Part shown: one piece after another, positions 1 to 6,421 of the stretch
How positions within the stretch are numbered: the first letter of the stretch is position 1
Layout: each line of letters starts with the position of its first letter
DNA from: Patescibacteria group bacterium
GTDB taxonomy: Bacteria > Patescibacteriota > Microgenomatia > UBA12405 > JAHJSD01
Assembly (NCBI GenBank): GCA_018830585.1
Contig: JAHJSD010000014.1
Coordinates: 1 to 16,546 of the forward strand
Length of the DNA: 16,546 nt
Reading direction: 5' to 3'
The notes under the pieces: model-generated
Databases searched by the model: none
Seen by the model: only the letters and a program-made list of their open reading frames with translations
What the model was told of the DNA's origin: nothing
Made by a program: the position numbers and the translations under genes

Positions 1-2
1 CA

Positions 3-116
3 GAAGACGCGGAAAATGCGATCAAGATGCTTAACGGTAAAGATTATGACGGTAGAAGTTTAGTAGTCAATGAGGCTAGACCTAAAGAAGATAGACCTTC
101 TCAAGGTAGAAATTAA
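3..116 (+). CDS. RRM-type RNA-binding protein, C-terminal end (5' truncated)
   Basis: The first 37 codons in this frame run from EDAENAIKMLNGKDYDGRSL to the stop TAA at 114-116. This is the pattern of the last helix and strand of an RNA recognition motif (A-x-x-A-I-x-x-L-N-G followed by G-R-x-L-x-V-N-E-A-R-P), with a short polar tail. Small one-RRM proteins of this type are common in several bacterial groups including Patescibacteria and are thought to bind RNA, often in stress or cold responses. The RNP1 and RNP2 motifs lie upstream of the window, so the length and RNA-binding residues cannot be checked. It reads in the same direction as the next gene, 19 bases away. Confidence 0.8.
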   Translation, partial: EDAENAIKMLNGKDYDGRSLVVNEARPKEDRPSQGRN

Positions 117-135
117 AGTTAATTTTTGCTAAAGC

Positions 136-945
136 TTGTTTTGGTTTGTGTTGGAAAAAATAATCTTAGGAGCTATCCAGGGGGTGGCCGAATGGCTTCC
201 GGTAAGCTCGGAAGGGGTTTTAGTCTTGGTCCAACTCCGTTTTTTCGGTGGTAACGGGAGTTTGGCCGAAATGGTTAAGTTCGCTTTGTTTTTGCATTTG
301 GGCACCTTTCTGGCGGCTTTGATTTATTTCCGCAGACAAGTAGGAAAAATCGTTAAGACGGTTTTTACTTACAGAAAATCTTCCTTAGAGGAACGGGGAT
401 TGGTGGACTTTTTATTGGTAAGCAGTTCGCTCACCTTTTTAATAGGTCTTCTCGTCTTACGGTTTTTTAGTGTTTTTGAAGAACAGCTAAAGTTGAGCGG
501 AGGAATTCTAAGCTTAATAATCGGTTTAACACTGATGATTACCGCTTTACTCCAATTAGCTTCAAAAAAAATGGGCAGCAGATCCTTGGACTCTTTAAAT
601 CTGAAGGACGGTTTTATCTTGGGTGTTGTTCAGGGCTTAGCGGCTATTCCCGGATTTTCCCGTTCCGGGGCAACCGTTTCCAGCCTGCTTCTTTTGGGTG
701 TTGAAAAAACTTTAGCCTTAAAACTAAGTTTTTTAATGAGTTTGCCGGTTGTTTTCGGAGGCAATATCCTTTTAAATTTGAACTACCTTGCTTTTGATTG
801 GCAGCTTATTCTTGCCCTATCCTCTTCTTTTGTCTTCGGGATTTTAACAATTCACTTTTTGATTAAAGCAGCAGAAAAGATAAATTTCGGCATTTTCGTG
901 ATGGTTTTCGGGATTATTACTGTTATTTCCTCGCTGATTCCGTAA
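136..945 (+). CDS. uppP: Undecaprenyl-diphosphatase, UppP/BacA family
   Basis: A 269-residue, very hydrophobic protein with the two hallmark motifs of the UppP/BacA family: QGVAEWLPVSSEG at about residues 15-27 and PGFSRSGAT at 172-180. The family dephosphorylates undecaprenyl pyrophosphate at the membrane, recycling the lipid carrier for peptidoglycan and other surface polymers, and confers bacitracin tolerance. Length is normal for the family (about 265-275). The start chosen is TTG at 136; GTG 148 or TTG 151 are possible alternatives, and no good ribosome binding site is visible before any of them. The first motif is unusual: bacterial enzymes usually read S-S-[ST]-G-H, but here it is S-S-E-G-V, so the histidine is missing; from memory, 'SSEG' is closer to archaeal members. 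Family assignment is secure; the exact substrate is an inference. Confidence 0.92.
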   Translation: MFWFVLEKIILGAIQGVAEWLPVSSEGVLVLVQLRFFGGNGSLAEMVKFALFLHLGTFLAALIYFRRQVGKIVKTVFTYRKSSLEERGLVDFLLVSSSLTFLIGLLVLRFFSVFEEQLKLSGGILSLIIGLTLMITALLQLASKKMGSRSLDSLNLKDGFILGVVQGLAAIPGFSRSGATVSSLLLLGVEKTLALKLSFLMSLPVVFGGNILLNLNYLAFDWQLILALSSSFVFGILTIHFLIKAAEKINFGIFVMVFGIITVISSLIP

Positions 946-956
946 AACTCTTTCCT

Positions 957-1125
957 CGTCATTCTGAGCGGAGCCCTGTACCAGATGGGAGACCACGTGG
1001 GGTATCTCACTGTGGCGGTACAGGGCGGAGCGAAGAACCTGCCTGCCGGCAGGCAGGTCCCCTAATCGTTGGCACTTTGCTTTCTACGAGGGGATCCTTC
1101 GTCATCGGAATTTCTCAGGATGACG
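957..1125. repeat. Composite nested palindromic repeat, copy 1
   Basis: Outer arms CGTCATTCTGAG (957-968) and CTCAGGATGACG (1114-1125) are inverted with one mismatch. Between them lie further palindromes: CCCTGTACC (974-982) with GGTACAGGG (1017-1025), the perfect palindrome CCTGCCTGCCGGCAGGCAGG (1038-1057), and a conserved core with ATCGTTGGCACTTTGC (1065-1080). Related copies lie at 9639-9842 and 10815-10956. It fills most of the gap between uppP and pilC. No protein-coding potential is believable here. Confidence 0.85.
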
Positions 1126-1134
1126 GTGGAGGGA

Positions 1135-1411
1135 GGGGGTCAAGGTTTAGGATGAAGGGCGGGGCGACCTCGTCATTCTGACCCGCCCAAAGCTACGCAG
1201 TTGCTGGCGGGGAAGAACCTCCTAATTTTCTGGCAACTTGTTCCTTTCGACGGGCCGCGCCCGCCATCGCTACCCGCCCAGAACTACGTAGCTGTTGGCG
1301 GGTTGCGGGCGGGGATCCTTCGTCATCGGAATTCCCCCGTACCACCACAGTACCACGTAGGGTACATGGCAGGTGCGGTACAGGGCTTCGCTCAGGATGA
1401 TCTTGACCCCC
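1135..1411. repeat. Repeat block bounded by 10-bp inverted ends, with nested palindromes
   Basis: GGGGGTCAAG (1135-1144) is repeated inverted as CTTGACCCCC (1402-1411), bounding a 277-bp block just before pilC. Inside are two copies of a ~31-bp near-palindrome (1181-1211 and 1272-1303, beginning ACCCGCCC and ending GGCGGG), outer arms GGGCCGCGCCCGCC (1252-1265) and GCGGGCGGGGATCC (1305-1318), and a CCGTACC...GGTACAGGG hairpin unit (about 1338-1385) shared with 6145-6193 and 10891-10939. It looks like a mosaic of short elements, not a gene. The inverted ends suggest a MITE-like unit, but no flanking target duplication is obvious. Confidence 0.7.
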
Positions 1412-1469
1412 TAACCCGTCAATTCTGGACCCGTTCCGTGAGTGATAATGTACCAATGGGACGGTCTTG

Positions 1470-1478
1470 TGCTATTCT
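1470..1478 (+). promoter_or_regulatory. Extended -10 promoter box before pilC (leaderless)
   Basis: TGC-TATTCT matches an extended -10 (TGn-TATnnT). It ends 11 bases before the pilC ATG at 1490, so a transcript would begin only a few bases before the start codon or on it. No -35 box and no Shine-Dalgarno sequence is visible. The same pattern, GTGCTAT..TTAA followed by GTAA and then ATG, precedes the PilM-PilN gene at 6404-6421. Confidence 0.5.
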
Positions 1479-1489
1479 TAAAAGTAAAT

Positions 1490-2707
1490 ATGCCCACTTT
1501 TAAATACAGAGCTACCGACCGGAAAAATAAGCTGATAACCGATACTATTGAGGCGGCTTCGGAAAAAGAAGCAAAGACTCTTCTTGAAGATAAGGATTTG
1601 CAGGTCCTTGTCCTTAAAAATTTGAACAAGGGCTTTCTGGGGCAGCTTTCTTCTCCTTTTGGGAATAATTTCCCCTTAGCCGATAAAGTTTCGCTTTGCC
1701 GCCACCTTTCGATAATGATTAGTTCCGGGATCGCCCTTGAAGAAGCCTTCGGCCTTTTAATCACCGGAGTAACTAATAAAACTGTCAAAAAGGTTCTCCA
1801 GGATGTTTCTTTCTCTTTAAGAAAAGGCCAATCGCTCTTTTTAAGTTTTTCAAGATATTCAAATCTTTTCGGCGATATTTTTCTCTCTATGGTCAAAACA
1901 GGGGAACTTTCCGGAACCCTGGACAAGTCTTTTAACTACTTGGCTCAACAGTTTAAACAAGAAGATGACCTTCGCAAAAAAATAATCAGCGCTCTAATTT
2001 ACCCGGCGGTTATCGTTTGTCTGATGGGTTCGGTTGGGGCGTTGATGGTTACCTTTGTTCTCCCTCGTTTAAGCAAGGTCTTTTTAACTATGGACGTCGA
2101 GCCACCGATAGTTACCCGGCTTCTTTTAAAAGCCAGCCTGTTTTTAGAGAAAAATTTGCTTTTATCTTTGGCCGCGGTAGCTGTTATTGTCATCGCCGGA
2201 CTGATTTTAGTCAAAAGTAAGCAGGGGAAAAAGCTTTTTTATTCTTTGGCCAGTAGAATGCCTGTTTTGAATAAAATTTTTCTCTACTACAACCTGACCA
2301 GGTTTAACCAAAGTTTATCCGCCCTGCTTAAGGGAGGAGTTTCCATTGAGGAATCTTTGGAAATTTCCTCCCAAGCCTTGATTATTCCCGAGAAAAAACA
2401 GTTTTCAAAGGCTTTTCACGAAAAAATTTCAAAAGGCTTACCGTTGGCAACCGTTTTTTCGGAAACAAAAATTTTCCCCCCTTTGATGATCCAGATGGTT
2501 TCTGTGGGCGAAAAAACCGGTAACCTGGAGAAAATTCTGGCAGAGGTGGCTTTATTTTACAAAGAGGAGGTGGAGAACTCATTAAAGAACTTTATTACTC
2601 TGCTGGAACCTTTATTGATGATTTTAGTCGGTATTGCTGTAGGAGTGATGGTTTTAGCTTTCATTTCGCCGATTTATAGTCTTATCGGGAACCTTGGACC
2701 GAAATGA
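1490..2707 (+). CDS. pilC: Type IV pilus inner-membrane platform protein PilC (GspF family)
   Basis: A 405-residue GspF/PilC platform protein, the membrane hub that couples PilB-type ATPases to pilin insertion. It begins MPTFKYRA, the usual PilC beginning; the frame is open upstream to 1442, but that extension overlaps the promoter and has no family resemblance. Two homologous GspF domains are visible, at about residues 60-190 (with GELSGTLD at 138-145) and 265-395 (with GEKTGNLEKIL at 340-350). Membrane segments lie near 168-192, 223-241 and 370-395. Length is typical (about 400). It is separated from its partner pilB, which lies more than 8 kb away on the other strand, and is followed by minor-pilin genes after a 262-base gap containing repeats. 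Confidence 0.95.
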   Translation: MPTFKYRATDRKNKLITDTIEAASEKEAKTLLEDKDLQVLVLKNLNKGFLGQLSSPFGNNFPLADKVSLCRHLSIMISSGIALEEAFGLLITGVTNKTVKKVLQDVSFSLRKGQSLFLSFSRYSNLFGDIFLSMVKTGELSGTLDKSFNYLAQQFKQEDDLRKKIISALIYPAVIVCLMGSVGALMVTFVLPRLSKVFLTMDVEPPIVTRLLLKASLFLEKNLLLSLAAVAVIVIAGLILVKSKQGKKLFYSLASRMPVLNKIFLYYNLTRFNQSLSALLKGGVSIEESLEISSQALIIPEKKQFSKAFHEKISKGLPLATVFSETKIFPPLMIQMVSVGEKTGNLEKILAEVALFYKEEVENSLKNFITLLEPLLMILVGIAVGVMVLAFISPIYSLIGNLGPK

Positions 2708-2720
2708 TTTTATATATAAA

Positions 2721-2836
2721 CCAAGAAAACCTGCCTGCCGGTTTACCTGTCTGCCGACAGGCAGGCCCGCCGAAATGGAGGGCAGGCAGGCCATGGTCCC
2801 TTTGGGATTAGCCTATGGATGAATTGGTTTTCTTTG
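2721..2836. repeat. Split palindrome with a second palindrome inside
   Basis: CCTGCCTGCC (2730-2739) and GGCAGGCAGG (2781-2790) are the two halves of the 20-bp palindrome found intact at 1038, 9412, 9691 and 10848. Here they are separated by 41 bases that contain another palindrome, CCTGTCTGCCGACAGGCAGG (2746-2765). The whole is flanked by CCAAGAAAACC (2721-2731) and its near-inverse GGTTTTCTTTG (2826-2836). It lies between pilC and the minor pilins, with no T-run to make it a clear terminator. Confidence 0.75.
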
Positions 2837-2942
2837 TCCCAGTATGTTCGCCCCAACAGGGCGTTTGGATTAGTATAGCAAGCGCAAATCAAACTTTCAG
2901 TGTTTCAAGCTTAAAAATGTGGTAAATTTGTTTTGCGGGTAC

Positions 2943-2958
2943 TATACTACGGTATATT
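2943..2958 (+). promoter_or_regulatory. Possible promoter of the minor-pilin operon
   Basis: Two -10-like boxes, TATACT (2943-2948) and TATATT (2953-2958), sit 21 and 11 bases before the ATG at 2970. TTGTTT (2928-2933) could be a -35 for the second at 19 bases. A very short leader is implied. The prediction is weak, but the position after a repeat field and before a tight gene cluster is sensible. Confidence 0.35.
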
Positions 2959-2969
2959 CGTGGGGCTCT

Positions 2970-3422
2970 ATGAAACGGAACAAAGGAATTGCTCTAACGG
3001 AACTATTAGTGGTGATGAGCATCATGGCAATTCTTTTTGCCATTGGCGCAATGTCTTTGAGCAGTCTTGAAAGAGAAAGTCACTTGGACTTGGTCGCTTC
3101 GGAGATAAAAACCTCTGTCTACCGGGCGCAAAGCCAAACGGTCAACGGGATCGCCTCCGGCCTCTACTTTGAAAACAACCGTTTTGTTTTTTTCAGAGGA
3201 GAGAGTTTTGTCGAAGGGGATCCTGGAAATTGGGAAACTGCCCTCCCTGCCAGTGTGCAGTTGACAGAGATCAATTTGTTTCAGGGAACGCTTACCTTTA
3301 TAAAACCGACCGGCTATGTCAACAACTATGTTTCTCCGGCCGGTGTTACCTTGGTTGAGACCGGCACCGGAAAAACCAGGTTAATAACTGTTAACAGACT
3401 TGGTCTGGTTCAGATAAACTGA
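2970..3422 (+). CDS. Prepilin-like protein, GspH/FimT type
   Basis: A 150-residue type IV pilin-like protein. The leader MKRNKG is followed by IALTELLVVMSIMAILFAIG: a class III signal with cleavage expected after Gly6, Glu at mature position 5, and a hydrophobic helix of about 20 residues. The rest is a small beta-rich globular part, as in FimT/GspH minor pilins, which prime or cap the pilus. The frame is open up to 2919, but the start at 2970 gives the normal short, positively charged leader. It is first in a cluster of four prepilin-like genes, with the next starting 4 bases after its stop. The subtype is inferred from size and order; it is less likely to be the major pilin. Confidence 0.85.
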   Translation: MKRNKGIALTELLVVMSIMAILFAIGAMSLSSLERESHLDLVASEIKTSVYRAQSQTVNGIASGLYFENNRFVFFRGESFVEGDPGNWETALPASVQLTEINLFQGTLTFIKPTGYVNNYVSPAGVTLVETGTGKTRLITVNRLGLVQIN

Positions 3423-3426
3423 AACT

Positions 3427-4857
3427 ATGGTTGAAAAAAAAGAAGCCGGTTTTTCGCTGGTGGAAATAATTGTTTCCCTTGCTGTTTTTTCGGTAATAAT
3501 TTTTGCCGTGATTCAACTCCTTTTTGTTTCCCAGGAGGCGGCCAATTTAGGTAAGGAAAAAACAAAGGCGGCGGCGCTGCTCTCGGAATACTTAGAGGAA
3601 GTTAAAAATGTCAGGCGGCAAGATTGGCAGCTGTTAACCAACGGCCGCTATCTTATCCGTTCGTCTTCGGGCAATTTAGTTTTAGAGGCCGACCCTGTCG
3701 GAGAAACGGTTGGAGACGTTACCCGTTATTTAGAGATTTCAAACGCCTATCGTGATTCTGCCGGGAATTTGGTAATTTCCGGGGGCTCGCTTGATCCTTC
3801 AACCAAGAAAGTGACTGCTGCTGTTTCTTGGACCGGTCTCCATCCCGGCCAGCTTTCGCAAGAGATTTACCTTACCCGGTATTTTGACAATTTGGCTTGG
3901 AACCAGACTACCGTTGCCGATTTTCAAGCAGGTCAGATGGACTTGGTTAAGATAGTCGACCCGGTAATCAATGACGGAGAGCTCGAATTAGTGGGCGGTT
4001 GTTTTTCGGAATCTCCTGAATCTTTGATTTATGACAACCAATTTAGAAACGGGTGGAGGTCGGACTGCAGCGGGCTGAGTTTCTGGCAGTGGTTGTTTTG
4101 CAAGTTCATCCAGTTTTTTTCCAATAGCGAAATTAAAACGAATGCTACCGATTACACTTACAATGGTTCCAGCTACTCGATCAGAATTAAGCTTAAACCG
4201 CCGGGTTCAGGATCTTCCTGGTCTTGGGTCAGGATTTTCAATTTCAACGGTGTCTGCACCGTTGGTTTTAGAAATCTTCACTTTTATGTTTACAACCCGA
4301 GCCTGATAGAAAAGAATTTTTATGTTACTGCCGTCTATGGTCAGTGGGATCGTAGAGAAGTGGTTTTGCCTCCCGGTGGTTGGACTGAGGTCAGTTTGGA
4401 CTACGAGACCTTAGGTGAGGGTTATGAAGACAGCCTCCAGTCGATCTTTTTTTCCGATTATATGAACAGCTCCGACCCGGAGTTGATTTTTTATGTTGAC
4501 CAGATTGAGCTGACAGGGGGAGTCGGCGGTTATTTTACCGAGGGAACCTTGGTTTCTTCGGTATTGGACACAGGCAGAAACTCGGCTTTTAACCGAATTG
4601 GTTTTGGCGGTCAGATTCCGGGCAACACCCTGATCGGTTTCCAGGCGTCTGTTTCCGATAACCTTTTTGGTCCTTGGGTTTTTTATGGACCGGGAGGAAC
4701 CAGTTTAAATGATGATCTTTATACCGATTCTGCTGGTCAAGCCATTTGGCTTGGGGAAAATCTCGGTCGCTATTTTCGGTACAAAGCCTACCTGAAAAGT
4801 TTTAACGGAAAGGAAACCCCTGTTCTCCATAATGTTTCGGTTAATTATTCACCTTAA
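3427..4857 (+). CDS. Large PilV-like prepilin with C-terminal beta-rich extension
   Basis: A 476-residue protein with leader MVEKKEAG cut after Gly8, then FSLVEIIVSLAVFSVIIFAV, with Glu at mature position 5. A pilin-like part runs to about residue 160. The remainder, roughly 185-476, is much longer than an ordinary PilV (about 150-200 residues in all). Residues ~190-365 resemble a carbohydrate-binding jelly-roll (W/Y-rich strands, four cysteines at 192, 214, 225, 277, ending YVDQIELTG). Residues ~370-476 resemble a repeat-type beta domain of surface proteins (SSVLDTG ... YFRYKAYL ... TPVLHNVSVNY). Such a pilin could sit at the pilus tip and carry an adhesive domain; that role is inference. 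It overlaps nothing and lies within a few bases of both neighbours. Confidence 0.8.
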   Translation: MVEKKEAGFSLVEIIVSLAVFSVIIFAVIQLLFVSQEAANLGKEKTKAAALLSEYLEEVKNVRRQDWQLLTNGRYLIRSSSGNLVLEADPVGETVGDVTRYLEISNAYRDSAGNLVISGGSLDPSTKKVTAAVSWTGLHPGQLSQEIYLTRYFDNLAWNQTTVADFQAGQMDLVKIVDPVINDGELELVGGCFSESPESLIYDNQFRNGWRSDCSGLSFWQWLFCKFIQFFSNSEIKTNATDYTYNGSSYSIRIKLKPPGSGSSWSWVRIFNFNGVCTVGFRNLHFYVYNPSLIEKNFYVTAVYGQWDRREVVLPPGGWTEVSLDYETLGEGYEDSLQSIFFSDYMNSSDPELIFYVDQIELTGGVGGYFTEGTLVSSVLDTGRNSAFNRIGFGGQIPGNTLIGFQASVSDNLFGPWVFYGPGGTSLNDDLYTDSAGQAIWLGENLGRYFRYKAYLKSFNGKETPVLHNVSVNYSP

Positions 4858-4868
4858 AAAAAGAAACA

Positions 4869-5519
4869 ATGTTGTTTGGAAATTCGCTAAAAGCCAAAAA
4901 TGAGACTCCACGCCCCACCTTGTGTGACCTGGTATCTTCCAATCCGGCGGAGTCGAAATCCCTGTCTGCCGAACAGGCAGGCTCCGAAGCGGGAGGTTCA
5001 TCTTCCTCTACCGGTCGAATTACCCCGTGGTCTCCCGCGAAGGCGGAGGATCAGGGAACTACTTTGGTCGAGCTGATTATCTATTCCGGCCTGTTAGGAA
5101 CGGTTCTGACCATCCTTTATCTTTTTTATACCCAAGTTGTCTGGCAGAGAGCCCTTCAGGTAACCGAAACGGAAATTTACACCGGCGGTCAAAAAATTCT
5201 TTTTGATTTCAGGCAAACTATTAAAGGAGCTTCTTCTATTGATTTTCCTTTGACCGGGGAGACGGCCGGTTCGCTGGTCCTTGATTCGGGCAATATCAGC
5301 TACTCTCTTGATGCCGAGGGCAGATTAATTAAAACCGAAGGGGCAGAGAGCAACAGCCTGACCGACAACCGGATTATCGTTGAAAGCTTGGTTTTTGGCC
5401 ACTTTGGCCCGTCGTCTCAATCGCCGACGGTAAAATTAAACTTGGTTCTGAAAGGGAAAGGGCTTATTAATGGCAGAGAAAGAAGAGAGAATTTTCAAAC
5501 AGCGGTAACTTTACCCTAA
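4869..5519 (+). CDS. PilW-like prepilin with an unusually long, repeat-derived leader
   Basis: A 216-residue protein whose pilin signature lies deep inside: Gly63 followed by TTLVELIIYSGLLGTVLTIL, with Glu at mature position 5 and a hydrophobic helix. The mature part (about 153 residues) looks like a PilW/ComGF-type minor pilin. A leader of 63 residues is far beyond the usual 6-30. Residues ~13-60 (bases about 4903-5048) are low-complexity Ser/Ala/Pro-rich and are encoded by palindromic repeat DNA, including CCTGTCTGCCGAACAGGCAG (4961-4980). Removing them would leave a normal leader of about 14 residues joining MLFGNSLKAKNE to DQG. No closer ATG exists; an in-frame TTG at 4920 is possible but still gives a long leader. 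Whether the product is still processed is unknown. Confidence 0.8.
   Translation: MLFGNSLKAKNETPRPTLCDLVSSNPAESKSLSAEQAGSEAGGSSSSTGRITPWSPAKAEDQGTTLVELIIYSGLLGTVLTILYLFYTQVVWQRALQVTETEIYTGGQKILFDFRQTIKGASSIDFPLTGETAGSLVLDSGNISYSLDAEGRLIKTEGAESNSLTDNRIIVESLVFGHFGPSSQSPTVKLNLVLKGKGLINGRERRENFQTAVTLP
4903..5048. repeat. Palindromic repeat insertion inside the PilW-like gene
   Basis: About 145 bases between the normal-looking start of the leader and the codons just before the prepilin cleavage site. It contains the inverted arms GACTCC (4904-4909) and GGAGTC (4948-4953), the palindrome CCTGTCTGCCGAACAGGCAG (4961-4980), and TCCCGC-GAAG-GCGGAGGA (about 5032-5049), all in the style of the repeats in the gene gaps. 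The reading frame stays open throughout. Exact borders are uncertain by several bases. Confidence 0.7.
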
Positions 5520-5520
5520 G

Positions 5521-5919
5521 ATGAAAAAACCAATCAACGAAAACTCCAATAAAAATCACGGCCAGGCGATGATTGTTCTTTTGTTTATCACCGCGATTGT
5601 TGTTGCCTTGGTTTTGCAGATTGCCTCGTTAAGTTTTTCCTCCATTAGTTTAGATAATGAGTATAGCGAAGGACTTTTGCTGGTTACTGAGGCGGAAAGC
5701 CGATTGGAGGACGCTCTGATTAAATATCTAAGAAACCCCAATTATGCCGGTGAAACGGTGGTTACAAACGGGATAACTTGCGCCGTTTCTTTATCGGATA
5801 TTTCCGGCGGAAAAGAATTAGTCTCTTCCTGTCAGAGAAATCAGCGGTCAAGGACGGTTGCCGTCTTAGCGATCTACGATAACGGTTCTTACCTCTTTTC
5901 TCCGGTTAGGGAAAGATAG
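5521..5919 (+). CDS. PilX/GspK-like prepilin lacking Glu5
   Basis: A 132-residue protein starting one base after the previous stop. The leader of 14 residues ends in Gly14 (NKNHG) and is followed by QAMIVLLFITAIVVALVLQI. Position 5 of the mature protein is Val, not Glu. This is expected of the GspK/PilX class, whose members sit at the tip of the pilin helix and do not need Glu5 to pair with a preceding subunit. Two cysteines (87 and 104) may form a disulfide. It is shorter than GspK, which has a large inserted domain, so it is nearer to PilX or a reduced tip protein. It is last in the four-gene prepilin cluster and is followed by a 500-base repeat field. Confidence 0.7.
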   Translation: MKKPINENSNKNHGQAMIVLLFITAIVVALVLQIASLSFSSISLDNEYSEGLLLVTEAESRLEDALIKYLRNPNYAGETVVTNGITCAVSLSDISGGKELVSSCQRNQRSRTVAVLAIYDNGSYLFSPVRER

Positions 5920-5968
5920 TCTTTTGCCTTCTTGAGCAAATGAGATTTTGATCTGCGGATTTTTTCTC

Positions 5969-6050
5969 CGTCATTTTGATCTCCCTCGGAGAGGGAAGAA
6001 CCCTCTCGTTTCCCGTCATTCTGATCTCCCTCAGGGAGAGAAGAATCCCC
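5969..6050. repeat. Two tandem copies of a CGTCATT-type hairpin repeat
   Basis: CGTCATTTTGATCTCCCTC (5969-5987) and CGTCATTCTGATCTCCCTC (6015-6033) each run into a short inverted arm (GAGAGGGAAGAACC and GGGAGAGAAGAATCC). The two units are about 46 bases apart and nearly identical apart from the loop. This is the left-arm type of the composite repeats elsewhere in the window, here duplicated. Confidence 0.65.
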
Positions 6051-6078
6051 ATGGAATAAGCAATCTGCTTCTCTCGAT

Positions 6079-6210
6079 GGGCCGCGCCCGCCATCGCTAT
6101 GCTCAGGCGTTGTGGGCGGGGATCCTTCGTCGTTGGAACTTTCCCCGTACCACCACCGTACCACTTAGGGTACATGGCAGGTTCGGTACAGGGCTTCGTT
6201 CAGGATAACG
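6079..6210. repeat. Composite palindromic repeat, short-core copy
   Basis: Outer arms GGGCCGCGCCCGCC (6079-6092) and GTGGGCGGGGATCCTTCGTC (6112-6131) match those at 1252-1324 and 9742-9798, but the core is only about 20 bases. It continues into the CCGTACC...GGTACAGGG unit (6145-6193), which encloses a smaller GTACC...GGGTAC hairpin, and ends TTCAGGATAACG (6199-6210), the usual right outer arm. Confidence 0.7.
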
Positions 6211-6403
6211 AGGGGTCCTTCGTCATCAAAATTTCTCAGAAGGACGGGTCAAGAAAATTGTTCTGAGTGACTCTACAATTACGTCGACAGGTTCATAATC
6301 CCAAATCTCCACTAAGTCCGTATTTCCGTGAAGGCAGGCTAAAAACCAGAGAAAATGAGTCTCCCGGTCTTCGTTATTTAAAAAATAAACAGGTGGTTTT
6401 CTG
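6211..6403. other. Gap before the PilM-PilN gene; one repeat remnant, otherwise nothing recognised
   Basis: After a partial right arm (GGTCCTTCGTCATC, then TCTCAGAAGGACG), the bases from about 6250 to 6400 show no open reading frame with coding character, no tRNA-like fold and no recognisable repeat. The last 40 bases are A+T-rich and lead into the promoter. Confidence 0.5.
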
Positions 6404-6412
6404 TGCTATAGT
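6404..6412 (+). promoter_or_regulatory. Extended -10 promoter box before the PilM-PilN gene (leaderless)
   Basis: TGC-TATAGT is a good extended -10 and ends 9 bases before the ATG at 6422. The stretch GTGCTATAGTTAAGTAAC is close to the one before pilC (GTGCTATTCTTAAAAGTAA). There is no Shine-Dalgarno sequence, so translation is probably from a leaderless message. A -35 is not evident, which extended -10 promoters can tolerate. Confidence 0.55.
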
Positions 6413-6421
6413 TAAGTAACT

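Noticed and set aside
946..1450. CRISPR array
   Set aside because: The repeats are palindromic, nested and of uneven spacing, with no regular direct repeat/spacer pattern and no cas genes.
1442..1489. Longer start for pilC at GTG 1442
   Set aside because: It would add 16 residues with no family resemblance and would place the extended -10 inside the gene; MPTFKYRA at 1490 is the normal beginning.
1193..1503. Overlapping open frames of 87-100 codons on both strands
   Set aside because: They lie wholly in palindromic repeat DNA and have no start signals or family features; open frames on both strands are a by-product of the repeat composition.
2919..2969. Longer start for the GspH-like gene
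   Set aside because: It would give a 23-residue leader with a cysteine and no charge pattern; MKRNKG at 2970 is a standard prepilin leader.
5889..6208. Open frames of 86-91 codons in the gap after the PilX-like gene
   Set aside because: Repeat-derived, overlapping on both strands, no coding character.
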